From contig CAYZXH010000038.1 of NCBI GenBank assembly GCA_964482405.1, forward strand, positions 1 through 15,065: a stretch of DNA of 15,065 nucleotides, given 5' to 3'. How positions within the stretch are numbered: position 1 is the stretch's first letter; every line of letters begins with the position of its first letter. Positions 1 through 7,827 of this stretch are shown piece by piece. The notes beneath the pieces are model-generated. The model saw only the letters and a program-made list of their open reading frames with translations, ran no database searches and was not told the origin of the DNA. Origin of the DNA: Zestomicrobium sp964482405. GTDB lineage: Archaea; Thermoproteota; Thermoprotei_A; Sulfolobales; NBVN01. The position numbers and the translations under genes are program-made.

Positions 1-7
1 GTAAGAA

Positions 8-1054
8 CTAATAGTATTTTCTGATGCCTTGTTGGAGTACCGGGTCTGTTATCTCGTATTCCTCATCTTCTCTCTTTATGAATCCTGAGTCCATGAGGTT
101 TTTAATTATCGTGGCTAGTGTGTTGTTAGGTATTTTCCCTAGTCTTGCCTCCACACCTCTTTTTATCTCCGACCACCTAGCCTTACCAAGGGATGCGATT
201 ATCTTTAATACTTCCCTATACCTTCTCTCACCAACGCTGTATATCTTAAGAGCGTGGTCTAACTCGCTTAAAGCAAGCTTAGAAGCTTTCTCGTGAATAG
301 TGTTTATGTCTTCCCTGCTAGTAGTTACGGCGAAGCCGAAGTAAGTGAGCCATCCTATGATGCCGTCAAACCTCTTAATAGCTTCGTTAATTACTTCATC
401 ACTAACCTCAATCCCTTCCTGCTCGAAACCCTTAATTAAGAACTGCCTTGACTCATCCTCATTCAATCTCCTCATTTTAACTTCAGTGAATGCTCTACCG
501 TATAGTGGTGCTTCAGGATCGTTAATTCTTAAGAATCTGTATAATAGACCAATCATGGAACCTGAGATAATGATTTTTAGGTTGAGGTGGTCGTAGGCGT
601 AAGCAATTAACGAATCAAACCTGTATCCAGACCTCCTAAGTTCTTGCGCCTCGTCAAGAACTAAGACCCTACCCTCTAGAGCTTGTAGAACGCTTAGCAG
701 GGATCTCTCGTTCCTCACCCTAAATCTAACCCCGAAACCACCAACACTAACTTCCTCAACATTACTCAGGACCTTCTTAGCCCAACCATACTTGCTTAAC
801 TCCCCCTCAAGCAAACTCAAGAACGAGTTTAGTGATATCATGCCTGAAGGCAGGAGTCTACAGTCTAGGTAGACGTAATCAAGTCCTGACTCATTAAGGT
901 ACGTAAGTATTAACGAAGTCTTCCCATATCTTCTAAGACCAGAAACCACCACCAGCTTACCACGTCTTAAACCACTATCTAAGGTAAGTAACTCATTCTC
1001 CATATTAAACAAATCTTCCTTCCTCTTCTTAGGTTCCGGGTTGAAGTATCTCAA
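8..1054 (-). CDS. Archaeal AAA/STAND-like ATPase with C-terminal winged helix (ATPase_2 family)
   Basis: This 348-residue protein belongs to the archaeal ATPase family (Pfam ATPase_2 type) found in many paralogous copies in archaea; the cellular role of most members is unknown. Visible features are the N-terminal family motif around residues 3-15 (F-x-PEPKKRKEDLF), a Walker A at 39-47 (GLRRYGKTS), a Walker B at 130-139 (VLVLDEAQEL), a sensor-like ISGS at 163-166, the PLYGRA motif at 183-188, and a winged-helix region at about 275-345 ending in ITDPVL. The start is TTG at 1054-1052; an in-frame stop lies two codons upstream, and starting at the next Met (residue 18) would cut off the conserved N-terminal motif. 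A G6 run just before the start can serve as ribosome binding site. It is transcribed divergently from the ABC exporter. The family assignment is secure; no substrate or partner can be named. Confidence 0.9.
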   Translation of the reverse strand: MRYFNPEPKKRKEDLFNMENELLTLDSGLRRGKLVVVSGLRRYGKTSLILTYLNESGLDYVYLDCRLLPSGMISLNSFLSLLEGELSKYGWAKKVLSNVEEVSVGGFGVRFRVRNERSLLSVLQALEGRVLVLDEAQELRRSGYRFDSLIAYAYDHLNLKIIISGSMIGLLYRFLRINDPEAPLYGRAFTEVKMRRLNEDESRQFLIKGFEQEGIEVSDEVINEAIKRFDGIIGWLTYFGFAVTTSREDINTIHEKASKLALSELDHALKIYSVGERRYREVLKIIASLGKARWSEIKRGVEARLGKIPNNTLATIIKNLMDSGFIKREDEEYEITDPVLQQGIRKYY

Positions 1055-1057
1055 AGA

Positions 1058-1088
1058 TTACCCCCCTAACTATGTTACCCCCCTAACT
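1058..1088. repeat. Two direct copies of a 14-bp motif over the ATPase promoter and start
   Basis: The motif ttacccccctaact occurs at 1058-1071 and again, identically, at 1075-1088 (17-bp period). Read on the minus strand it is agttaggggggtaa. The copy near the gene supplies the G-rich ribosome binding site three bases before the TTG start. The distal copy starts right at the candidate TATA box (1087-1096). This placement suits an operator, but that is inference. Confidence 0.75.
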
Positions 1089-1096
1089 TAAAAACC
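1087..1096 (-). promoter_or_regulatory. Candidate TATA box of the ATPase gene
   Basis: On the minus strand the sequence is ggtttttaag, a TATA-like box centred near 1091. With the usual archaeal spacing of about 26 bases, transcription would begin near 1065, just upstream of the TTG start at 1054. This is pattern matching only. Confidence 0.35.
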
Positions 1097-1160
1097 TTAC
1101 GTGCATGAGATTTCGTGAATCACTCAGAAATTTTAATTAGGTCTTACTAATTTAGAAAAC

Positions 1161-1172
1161 GTTAATTATTTT
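1161..1172 (+). promoter_or_regulatory. Candidate TATA box of the ABC exporter operon
   Basis: The AT-rich stretch gttaattatttt is centred near 1167. It would place the transcription start near 1193, giving a nearly leaderless mRNA for the GTG/ATG start pair at 1196/1199. Another AT-rich box at 1131-1139 (ttttaatta) is an alternative. Confidence 0.3.
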
Positions 1173-1195
1173 CTAGGCGTACATACTGTGGGGAC

Positions 1196-1960
1196 GTGAT
1201 GTTGAGTATTAGTTTAAGTGAGCGAGCTGTTCTCGTGGAGAATCTTGTTAAGATTTATGGAAGGGATTCCGTAGGTGTTGACAGCTTGTCTTTCAGCGTT
1301 GATAGTGGTGAGATTTACGCCTTGGTTGGTCCTAACGGGAGCGGTAAAACTACTACTTTAAGAATCATATCTACCCTAATTAAACCTACACGCGGTAGTG
1401 TATACGTGTATGGCGTGGATGTTGTGAGGGAACCACTACGTGCTAGGTCTATGATTAATTACCTGCCTGAGGAGGCCGGCGCTTACCGTGACTTATCAGG
1501 TCTTGATTTCATGAAGTTCATGCTCTCACTCAGGTTTAACGGTAAGGAGTTGGAGGAGGCGGTGGAGGAAGCCGTTAAGATAGCTGATTTAGGTAACTAC
1601 CTGAGGAGGCCTGTCAGGACGTATAGTAAGGGGATGAAGCGAATACTCGCGGTCAGCACGGTCCTAGCTTCCAAGCCTAAGCTACTGATATTAGACGAGC
1701 CGACGACAGGTCTTGACGTCGAGAGATCTCTTTACGTGAGAGACTTAATCAGGCACTATAATAAGCAGTACGGGATCACGGTACTACTCAGTAGCCACAA
1801 CATGCTTGAGGTAGAATACTTAAGTCACAGAGTAGGCATACTCTATAAGGGGAGATTAATAGCTGAGGGAACCCCGGAGCAGCTGAAGAAGTCGCTGAAT
1901 GCTCTAAACCTAGAGGAAGTATTCATAAAAATGAAGTCGACGCGAGGTGTTGTTGAATGA
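1196..1960 (+). CDS. ABC exporter ATP-binding protein (ABC-2 type, NatA/DrrA-like)
   Basis: This is the cytoplasmic ATPase of an ABC-2 type exporter, 254 residues. The Walker A is GPNGSGKT at 45-52, the Q-loop region reads NYLPEEAGAY (88-97, Glu where Gln is common, as in many DrrA-like proteins), the signature is YSKGM at 143-147, the Walker B LLILDEP at 163-169, the D-loop TGLD at 171-174, and the switch histidine H201. The C-terminal LEEVFIKM is typical of the subfamily. GTG at 1196 and ATG at 1199 are adjacent and either may be used, probably with little or no leader; a GTG at 1235 would also give a family-like N-terminus. The stop overlaps the start of the permease gene as ATGA, so the two are translationally coupled. 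The substrate cannot be told from sequence; drug, lipid, sodium or peptide export are all known for this group. Confidence 0.95.
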   Translation: MMLSISLSERAVLVENLVKIYGRDSVGVDSLSFSVDSGEIYALVGPNGSGKTTTLRIISTLIKPTRGSVYVYGVDVVREPLRARSMINYLPEEAGAYRDLSGLDFMKFMLSLRFNGKELEEAVEEAVKIADLGNYLRRPVRTYSKGMKRILAVSTVLASKPKLLILDEPTTGLDVERSLYVRDLIRHYNKQYGITVLLSSHNMLEVEYLSHRVGILYKGRLIAEGTPEQLKKSLNALNLEEVFIKMKSTRGVVE

Positions 1961-3219
1961 CGCTCGCTCAATTAGTTAAGAGAGAGGTTAAGGCCTTCAT
2001 CAAGAACCCCGGCTTCATAATAGGGTTGGTACTAATAATAAGTGTTTACGGGTTATTAGGCAACATAACTGGGAGGGCTGTGGAGTCAGCCACGAAGGAG
2101 GTTATAGAATCAAACATTGGATTGGTTTTAGAAGAGAGAACGAGACTAGTTGAGGAGTTAGTTAAGTTACTCAATACTACTATGGAGGGCAAGGTCCGCG
2201 TATATGAATCGCTAGATAAGGCTGTGTCAGATGCGGGGATAGGTGTGGTCATACCGACAGGCTTTACAGAAAACGCTACCTCACCTAACAAGCTGATCAT
2301 ACTGAGAGGTAGTGTCAAGGTAACCGTCTTCTCGTTAACAGGTGCTCAGGCAAGAGCGGGGTTGCTGACGGCTATTTCAAGTACTGTAGAGAGGTTGCTG
2401 CCCCTGGCCGTAAGCGCTACCTACAACGTGAGTTTACAGCCTCAGAAAACTGTTTTTGTGAGCGGCAGCATATTATTCTATAATAAGCAGGTGAGCCAGG
2501 AAGAGTTCTTGTCGGTCACGGTCTTCACGTCACTTATTCCGCTACTCGTTAGCATAATCCTAGGCATAAATACCACGTACGCCTCACAACTAGTAGCTGT
2601 AGAGAAAGTTGAGAAAGCTTTCGAAATGTTACTAGCTCAACCCATCCGCAGGAGAGATATCGTGTTAGCTAAGATACTCGGCGCTTCAATAGCGTCAATA
2701 CTGTTCGGGGCGGTATACATGATCGGCTTGTTCGTTATGTTCCTCGGCGGGATCTCTAGCGCGGCAAGCGCTGAGCAAGCCCCTCCCATAATAATGGGAA
2801 CGACGTTCCTGGGTCCGGAGATGCTGGGAGTGATTGGCTTAGCTGTAGTTCTCGGATTGATATTCTCGGGGGCTATAGGCGTGATGATAGGATCTCTGGT
2901 CAGCGACGAAAGAATCGCTGGCGGGCTGGCAGCGCCGGTCATGTTCGTCTTCATGGGCGTAGGATTCGTTGCTATGTACTTGGGCCTCCCGCCAAATCCC
3001 GTCTCAGCAGTTTTAGCAGGCTTAACGATAGCTACACTACCGTACATGTATGTTGTCTCACTAATGTCTGGTGAGATATCTCTGATAGTATACTCGATAA
3101 TCATTTCAGTAGGTACGTGCGCTCTCCTGATATACGTGGCTTCAGCGATATTTAATAGAGACATAATCGTCTTAGGACTGAGAATTCCGTGGACTAGAAA
3201 AACGAAAGAGAAGACCTAA
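1957..3219 (+). CDS. ABC-2 type permease subunit
   Basis: This 420-residue membrane partner of the preceding ATPase has one N-terminal transmembrane helix (about 20-36), a long, probably extracellular domain (about 40-185), and a C-terminal block of five or six helices (about 187-204, 237-265, 288-312, 319-343, possibly 347-369, and 374-397). This is the layout of ABC-2 permeases of the NatB/YhaP kind. The segment VEKAFEMLLAQPIRRRDIVLAKI (218-240) is the conserved cytoplasmic coupling region after the second helix. The ATG overlaps the ATPase stop (ATGA), and GAGGTG at 1944-1949 inside the upstream gene is a good ribosome binding site seven bases before it. A T6 run follows the stop, so the operon probably ends here. 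The cargo is unknown. Confidence 0.92.
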   Translation: MTLAQLVKREVKAFIKNPGFIIGLVLIISVYGLLGNITGRAVESATKEVIESNIGLVLEERTRLVEELVKLLNTTMEGKVRVYESLDKAVSDAGIGVVIPTGFTENATSPNKLIILRGSVKVTVFSLTGAQARAGLLTAISSTVERLLPLAVSATYNVSLQPQKTVFVSGSILFYNKQVSQEEFLSVTVFTSLIPLLVSIILGINTTYASQLVAVEKVEKAFEMLLAQPIRRRDIVLAKILGASIASILFGAVYMIGLFVMFLGGISSAASAEQAPPIIMGTTFLGPEMLGVIGLAVVLGLIFSGAIGVMIGSLVSDERIAGGLAAPVMFVFMGVGFVAMYLGLPPNPVSAVLAGLTIATLPYMYVVSLMSGEISLIVYSIIISVGTCALLIYVASAIFNRDIIVLGLRIPWTRKTKEKT

Positions 3220-3220
3220 C

Positions 3221-3228
3221 CTTTTTTA
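3221..3228 (+). terminator. Oligo-T terminator after the ABC exporter operon
   Basis: A C followed by six T residues (3222-3227) begins two bases after the permease stop. Short oligo-T tracts at gene ends are the usual archaeal intrinsic termination signal. No hairpin is needed or seen. Confidence 0.5.
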
Positions 3229-3326
3229 CTTAAGAATCTGAAATATTCCTCACAGGTGATGGGTCTTGAATGCTTCGTTAGAAGATTTATGTTTTAATTC
3301 CCGATAATGTTGGTAAGGAGGGTCGT

Positions 3327-4391
3327 GTGACGGTTTCTAGACCTGCTGTCTCGGTTGTTGTCCCTACGTATAACGAGAGGGAGAATATTGATGAATTACT
3401 AAGCAGGATTAACGCGTCTTTAAGCGGGGTTAATTATGAGGTAGTTGTAGTTGATGATAACTCTCCTGACGGAACAGCTGAACGCGTTATGGAACTCTCA
3501 AGTAAGTATCCGGTGAAGCTAGTTAGGAGGGCGGGCAAGCTCGGGTTGTCCTCAGCTATTCTAGACGGTGTTAAAGTATGTAGCGGTGATTACGTTGTAG
3601 TGATGGATGCGGATCTCCAACACCCGCCTGAAATAATTAAGGAACTCCTGAGAAACGCGAGTGAATGTGATATAGTCATCGCCTCCAGATACGTGAGAGG
3701 GGGTGGCACCGTGGGATTCCCACTGATTAGGCGTGTCATCTCCTTAGGAGCTACTTACATGGCTAGAATATTAGTGCCTCAAGCGAGAAGTATTAAAGAT
3801 CCTCTCTCAGGCTTCTTCCTGATCAGGAAGGAACTTATAGAGGAGGCTGAGATAGCCGTGCCTAGTGGTTATAAAATACTTCTTGAGATAATATCCCAAC
3901 ACGGCAACCTGAAGATATGTGAGGTACCGTACGTCTTCCGGTCAAGGATTAGGGGGGAGTCCAAGTTAAGCAAAAAAGAAATACTTAGTTACGTGAAGCA
4001 ACTACTCATGATCATGCCAGATTACTACAAGTTCGCGGTAGTCGGTGCTTCAGGAGTTTTCGTTAACCTAGGCGTTGTATGGTTGCTGACCTACATAATA
4101 TCATTACCGCACTTCATAGCTTCAATAATAGGGATCGAAGCCTCCTTAACCAACAACTTTATCTGGAATGATTTATGGACGTTCAGGAAGAGGAGGTCCG
4201 GGAAGCGTTGGTGGAGATTCCTTAAGTATCATGTCTCAACAGCTGTGGGCACCCTAGCACAGTACGTAGTCTCACAACTTGCTTACTACCTCATACTAAA
4301 GGAATCACTACTCTCTCAAGCACTAGGTATTCTAGTAGGCTTCATAGCCAACTACTTAATCAGCAAGAAATACGTGTGGACACGGCCTTAA
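3327..4391 (+). CDS. GT2 glycosyltransferase, dolichyl-phosphate mannose synthase-like, fused to a GtrA-type membrane domain
   Basis: Residues 1-235 form a GT-A, family 2 glycosyltransferase of the dolichol-phosphate mannose/glucose synthase type: VVVPTYNE (10-17), VVDDNSPDGT (41-50), the metal-binding DAD at 94-96 followed by LQHPP, DPLSGFF (158-164), and the basic FRSRIRGESKLS near 204-215. Residues 236-354 are a GtrA-like domain with about four helices (236-257, 262-280, 303-325, 328-346). This architecture matches archaeal DPM synthases such as that of Pyrococcus, which transfer a sugar from an NDP-sugar to dolichyl phosphate at the membrane for glycan assembly. The start is GTG at 3327 with GGAGGGT at 3317-3323; the three-base spacing is short. 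A TATA-like tttatgtt at 3286-3293 could be its promoter. The donor sugar (Man or Glc) is not determined. It converges with the helicase gene, 39 bp apart. Confidence 0.93.
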   Translation: MTVSRPAVSVVVPTYNERENIDELLSRINASLSGVNYEVVVVDDNSPDGTAERVMELSSKYPVKLVRRAGKLGLSSAILDGVKVCSGDYVVVMDADLQHPPEIIKELLRNASECDIVIASRYVRGGGTVGFPLIRRVISLGATYMARILVPQARSIKDPLSGFFLIRKELIEEAEIAVPSGYKILLEIISQHGNLKICEVPYVFRSRIRGESKLSKKEILSYVKQLLMIMPDYYKFAVVGASGVFVNLGVVWLLTYIISLPHFIASIIGIEASLTNNFIWNDLWTFRKRRSGKRWWRFLKYHVSTAVGTLAQYVVSQLAYYLILKESLLSQALGILVGFIANYLISKKYVWTRP

Positions 4392-4430
4392 ATAAGCTGC
4401 TCCAGATGCTTTCACTTATAACCACGTTGA

Positions 4431-7004
4431 TTATGGTTTATCCTTACTCCTCATCTTAGTTATTATCTTGTCGTATAGCATGCTAAGTATTCTTCTCCTA
4501 TCCTCCATTAAGACTACATCACTATAGCCTTGAACTATTAAGTTGTGGCTGAATGGGCAAGGCACCTCAGGTGAGACTATGAATTCTAGGGTTGCCTCAC
4601 CTGACTCTATTTTCTTGAGGATTTCCTCAGCGTGTTGTATGTCCATAGAGTCTTCCAGGACCTCCCTGTACGCTTCGAGTAGTAGGGGATAGCCCGGAAT
4701 CTTCTCAGAAACTTTCAATAACGTTTCAGAGTTTACCTCTCTCCTATTAACGCTTGTTTCAATACCTCTGTAAACTTTGAGTAAGGCTAGGGATCTCTCA
4801 GCTACGTGCCTGAACTTCCTCTTAAGGATTTCACTTCTTCTAAGAGCCTTGATTAGTGTTTCTCTGAGTCTAGTACTACTTAGCCTACCCACTAATTCTT
4901 TAACTACCGAGATATCATTAATAGTGTTTGCTGGGAGCGTTAACATGAAGCTATTATCTGATACGGTAACCCTTACTGGAACACCCAGCTCGTTACTGAA
5001 TATGTGTGCGTAAGCTCTAGACAAAGCTTGATTCACTCTCCTACCAAAGAGGTAATGGAAGATTAAGTTCTGCGAGCTCCCTTCACTCCAGAGTTCTATG
5101 AGGAGCTTCTTATTAGTGGGTACGACCCCGCAGATCTTAATCTGTTCCCACACGTACTGTGTTATATACCTAGCTTCTTTCTCCCCTAACTGATACATAG
5201 ACGCGATGAGTTTAGATGCCTTCCTCACTCCGTGTTTGGAAATCAGCTCGCTAATTAAGCCCCTGAAAGCACCTACCTCAAGCGCTGAGTCGTAGGTTAG
5301 GGGTAGTGCTTCAGAAAACCATGAGGGCACGGTAGGTCTCTGCTTCTCGGCATCCTTGACGATGACCTTAAGTCCTTCACTCCTCACGAACATGTATGTC
5401 CTACCCCCTAAAACGAAGACGTCACCGGGCTCGAGATAACTAACGAATTCTTCTTCTAAGTCGCCTATATACCTACGTCCTTCCAGGAAAACCCTCATCT
5501 TGGTTTCGTCCGGTATTGCCCCAGCATTTAAGTAGTAGATCATCCTAGCTGATTTCTTCTTACCGAAGACTTTCTCCTCATCGTCTAGCCAAATCTTGGA
5601 ATAGACCGGTAGGTTGTCTGGAATATCCTCGTACCTACCCGCCAAATACTTTAACACGTTAAGGAATTCCTCGTACGTGAGGTTGGAGTAATTATACGCT
5701 CTCTTAACAACTCTGTAAGCTTCTTCAAATCCCCACTTCTTCTCGAGCGACATGCCGACGAGTACTTGAGCAAGTATATCTAAGGGTTTCATAGGTATGT
5801 GTACGTTGTCTAGTTTCCTAAGCCTAGCTAGGTGTGTTAAGACGGATATTTCTATTAAGTCATCCCTGTCTACAGCTATTAAGTAGCCCTTACTCACGTC
5901 ACGCACGTTATGTCCTGAACGACCAACCCTCTGCAAGAGTCTTGTAACGCTTTTAGGACTGCTTAGTAACACGACAGCGTCAATATAGCCTATATCAATC
6001 CCTAACTCAAGCGACGTGGAGCTAACGACTACCCTCAACCTACCTTCCTTCAATTTATTCTCTACTTCCAGCCTAACATCACGGCTTAAGGAGCTGTGAT
6101 GCGCCTCTATTTCATCTAGATCCTCAACACTATTGCCTGCCAGGACCTTCTTCAGCTTATGAACTACTCTCTCCGTAGAACTCCTAGTGTTAGTGAATAC
6201 TAAGGTCGTTCTATGAGAATCAACTATCTTTTTCAACTCCCCGTATATGGACTCATTAAGTTCTTCAGCTCCTGCAGTAACTATGTTGACTTTAGGTGTG
6301 ATGACGTGTAATTCCACTGGTTTAACGAATCTCGCGTCAATCACTACGCAATCTCTGGGAGTGCCTCCATCGTCGTAGCCCGTGAGGAACTTCGCGACCT
6401 CCTCTAGCGGGGAGATGGTAGCGCTCAAGCCTATTCTCTGAATCCTCCTACCTACTAATTCCTCTAATCTCTCCATGGTTAGGGTTAGTAGAGCACCTCT
6501 CTTACTCGACGCTAGCTCGTGAATCTCGTCTACTACAACCCACCTAACGTTCCTTAATTTCTCCCTAAACCTAGGCGCTGTTATAGAGATAGCTAAGGAC
6601 TCGGGGGTCGTTATTAGTATGTGCGGGGGCTTAACAAGCATTCTAGATTTCTCTGTCGGCGAGGTGTCGCTAGTCCTGACACCAACCCTAATCTCAGGGA
6701 GATTTAAGCCTCGAGTATTGAGCGCGTATTCACGTATCTCTGCGACAGGCTGAATCAGGTTTTTCCTCATGTCGTTGTTTAGGGCTCTAAGAGGTGATAC
6801 GTAAACTACGTACACGTAATCTTCTAGTGAGCCTGCCTCAGCATATCTCAGTAACTCATCTATTATTGGTAGGAAAACCGCTAGAGTCTTGCCTGTCCCG
6901 GTGGGGGAAGATGTGAGCACGTTCCTACCCTCTTTTATTCTCGGTATAGCCATTAACTGAGGAGGTGTAAACTCATCAAACCTGCTCTTAAACCACTCTA
7001 TCAC
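4431..7004 (-). CDS. lhr: Lhr-family SF2 DNA/RNA helicase
   Basis: This 857-residue superfamily 2 helicase has every core motif: FTPPQ (12-16, Q motif), SSPTGTGKT (33-41), YVSPLRALNNDM (68-79), TTPESLA (132-138), DEIH (159-162), GLSATI (192-197), LVFTNTRSSTE (268-278), SSTSLELGID (328-337) and QRVGRSGHN (358-366). KGYLIAVDRDD (372-382) and the long region after about 385 (winged helix and Lhr-specific C-terminal domains) fit archaeal Lhr-type proteins, ATP-dependent 3'-5' helicases linked to DNA repair and branched-DNA processing. GTG at 7004-7002 is the only canonical start in the open frame but has no ribosome binding site; the frame stays open 28 codons further upstream to a TGA near 7090, and those residues could be coding. 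The gene is divergent from the SpoIIM-like gene. Confidence 0.93.
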   Translation of the reverse strand: MIEWFKSRFDEFTPPQLMAIPRIKEGRNVLTSSPTGTGKTLAVFLPIIDELLRYAEAGSLEDYVYVVYVSPLRALNNDMRKNLIQPVAEIREYALNTRGLNLPEIRVGVRTSDTSPTEKSRMLVKPPHILITTPESLAISITAPRFREKLRNVRWVVVDEIHELASSKRGALLTLTMERLEELVGRRIQRIGLSATISPLEEVAKFLTGYDDGGTPRDCVVIDARFVKPVELHVITPKVNIVTAGAEELNESIYGELKKIVDSHRTTLVFTNTRSSTERVVHKLKKVLAGNSVEDLDEIEAHHSSLSRDVRLEVENKLKEGRLRVVVSSTSLELGIDIGYIDAVVLLSSPKSVTRLLQRVGRSGHNVRDVSKGYLIAVDRDDLIEISVLTHLARLRKLDNVHIPMKPLDILAQVLVGMSLEKKWGFEEAYRVVKRAYNYSNLTYEEFLNVLKYLAGRYEDIPDNLPVYSKIWLDDEEKVFGKKKSARMIYYLNAGAIPDETKMRVFLEGRRYIGDLEEEFVSYLEPGDVFVLGGRTYMFVRSEGLKVIVKDAEKQRPTVPSWFSEALPLTYDSALEVGAFRGLISELISKHGVRKASKLIASMYQLGEKEARYITQYVWEQIKICGVVPTNKKLLIELWSEGSSQNLIFHYLFGRRVNQALSRAYAHIFSNELGVPVRVTVSDNSFMLTLPANTINDISVVKELVGRLSSTRLRETLIKALRRSEILKRKFRHVAERSLALLKVYRGIETSVNRREVNSETLLKVSEKIPGYPLLLEAYREVLEDSMDIQHAEEILKKIESGEATLEFIVSPEVPCPFSHNLIVQGYSDVVLMEDRRRILSMLYDKIITKMRSKDKP

Positions 7005-7164
7005 GTAATCTCTTAAGTATTGCCTTGCGTCGAATTCGGCAACGCCCTCACTAACTACCTCAGTCAGTTCCTTCCCCCAATATAAATCTCAATTTTCTTA
7101 TAAATTAGCTTAAAGTGTGAGGAATTTAAACCTTCTTAAAAGAATTTTAATCTAGGTGTGAGGG
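7005..7164. promoter_or_regulatory. Divergent promoter region of lhr and the SpoIIM-like gene
   Basis: For the minus-strand helicase, tttataag (7098-7105) and gatttata (7081-7088) are TATA-like boxes that would start transcription near 7075 or 7058. For the plus-strand gene, atttaaacc (7124-7132) would start transcription near 7153, just before the ribosome binding site GGTGTGAGGG (7155-7164). The 7008-7090 part is also open in the helicase frame. No operator-like symmetry is evident. Confidence 0.4.
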
Positions 7165-7725
7165 ATGATTAAGCTAGTCATATGGTTAATAATCTCCGTG
7201 CTTTTCCTCGCCTCTGTTGTGGTAGGGTTTTACGCGTCGCAATGGCTGGGTCCTTTAGTCAGGGGAATTCTTAGGGAGCAGTTCAGCCCGTTAATAGAGT
7301 ACTATATCACCTCAGATATGAGGTCTCTACTCCTACTAAGTTTAGCTATATTCGCTAATAACTTGAGGGTAGCATTACTGAACATAGTTTTGGGTGTTTC
7401 TTTAATAGGTCCTGCAGGCGTTATGTTAGTCAACGGGTTTATAACAGGCTTAGTTCTCTCAACACAGGAGGACGTGATAGGGGGAGTCCTCATCATACTC
7501 CCTCACGGGGTTTTAGAAATCCCGGCACTAATTTACTCAGCCGTCCTAGGAACACACCTAGGCATAACAATACTGACCAACTCGCGAAGAAACCCGGCTA
7601 AGGTTAGGGAAGCGTTTAAGGACGTGATACGTAAGATACCTATAATAATCTTAATACTCGCATTAGCAGCCCTAGTAGAGGTTTTCGTTAGCTTACTATT
7701 GGTAGCACCGCTGGTTAGAGGTTAA
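7165..7725 (+). CDS. SpoIIM/DUF95 family integral membrane protein
   Basis: This is a 186-residue membrane protein of the SpoIIM (DUF95) family. Hydrophobic helices lie at about 4-26, 52-64, 67-98, 105-135 and 157-183. Family landmarks are the asparagine-containing helix FANNLRVALLNIVLG (63-77), the VNGFITGLV segment (89-97), and the PHGVLEIPA motif at 113-121. In Bacillus SpoIIM is part of the engulfment machinery; archaeal and bacterial homologues are widespread and mostly of unknown function, so the bacterial name should not be read as sporulation. The ATG at 7165 is preceded directly by GGTGTGAGGG (7155-7164). The gene stands alone: its upstream neighbour is divergent, and an IS-end-like element begins 17 bases after its stop. 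Confidence 0.85.
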   Translation: MIKLVIWLIISVLFLASVVVGFYASQWLGPLVRGILREQFSPLIEYYITSDMRSLLLLSLAIFANNLRVALLNIVLGVSLIGPAGVMLVNGFITGLVLSTQEDVIGGVLIILPHGVLEIPALIYSAVLGTHLGITILTNSRRNPAKVREAFKDVIRKIPIIILILALAALVEVFVSLLLVAPLVRG

Positions 7726-7742
7726 TCAAGCACGGTGATCTA

Positions 7743-7781
7743 CACTGACCTCCTCCCCCCGTCCTAAAGGGCTGGGATTAC
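7743..7781 (+). repeat. IS200/IS605-type palindromic end remnant, copy A (internally deleted)
   Basis: The sequence starts cactgacctcctcc, continues with a C-rich stretch and gtcctaaaggg, and ends ctgggattac. The same start and end words bound the longer copy at 14991-15054; relative to that copy this one lacks about 25 internal bases and has two extra C residues. The pattern CCTC-CCC-G(T)CCT-aa-AGG resembles the palindrome found near the right end of archaeal IS200/IS605 (TnpB) elements, where GCCCTgaaGGGC is the common form. No transposase gene accompanies it. It may also act as a pyrimidine-rich 3' end for the upstream transcript. Confidence 0.55.
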
Positions 7782-7800
7782 AGTTGTAAGCCGCGATAAC

Positions 7801-7812
7801 GACTTATAATTA
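7801..7812 (+). promoter_or_regulatory. TATA box of the box C/D sRNA gene
   Basis: gacttataatta contains a good archaeal TATA-like core (cttataat, 7803-7810), centred near 7807. The standard spacing of about 26 bases puts the transcription start at about 7830-7833, at the 5' end of the predicted sRNA. No other gene starts nearby on this strand. Confidence 0.5.
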
Positions 7813-7827
7813 CTTAATGGGAAAAAT

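Noticed and set aside
24..596. Two plus-strand frames opposite the ATPase gene
   Set aside because: The minus-strand frame has Walker A, Walker B and winged-helix motifs; the plus-strand frames are Ser/Leu-rich shadows without signals.
2637..3164. 175-codon open frame on the minus strand inside the ABC permease gene
   Set aside because: It is antisense to a clear membrane permease, has no recognisable motif or ribosome binding site, and its composition mirrors the hydrophobic codons of the real gene.
8..3219. Archaeal ATPase plus ABC exporter as a defence or toxin-export island
   Set aside because: The genes are divergent with separate promoters, and no nuclease, toxin, peptide precursor or modification gene is near. 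Both are common chromosomal families.
3307..3330. Seven-residue upstream frame (ATG 3307 to TGA 3330) overlapping the glycosyltransferase start
   Set aside because: It is too short to judge and its ATG has no ribosome binding site; the GGAGGG it contains serves the main gene.
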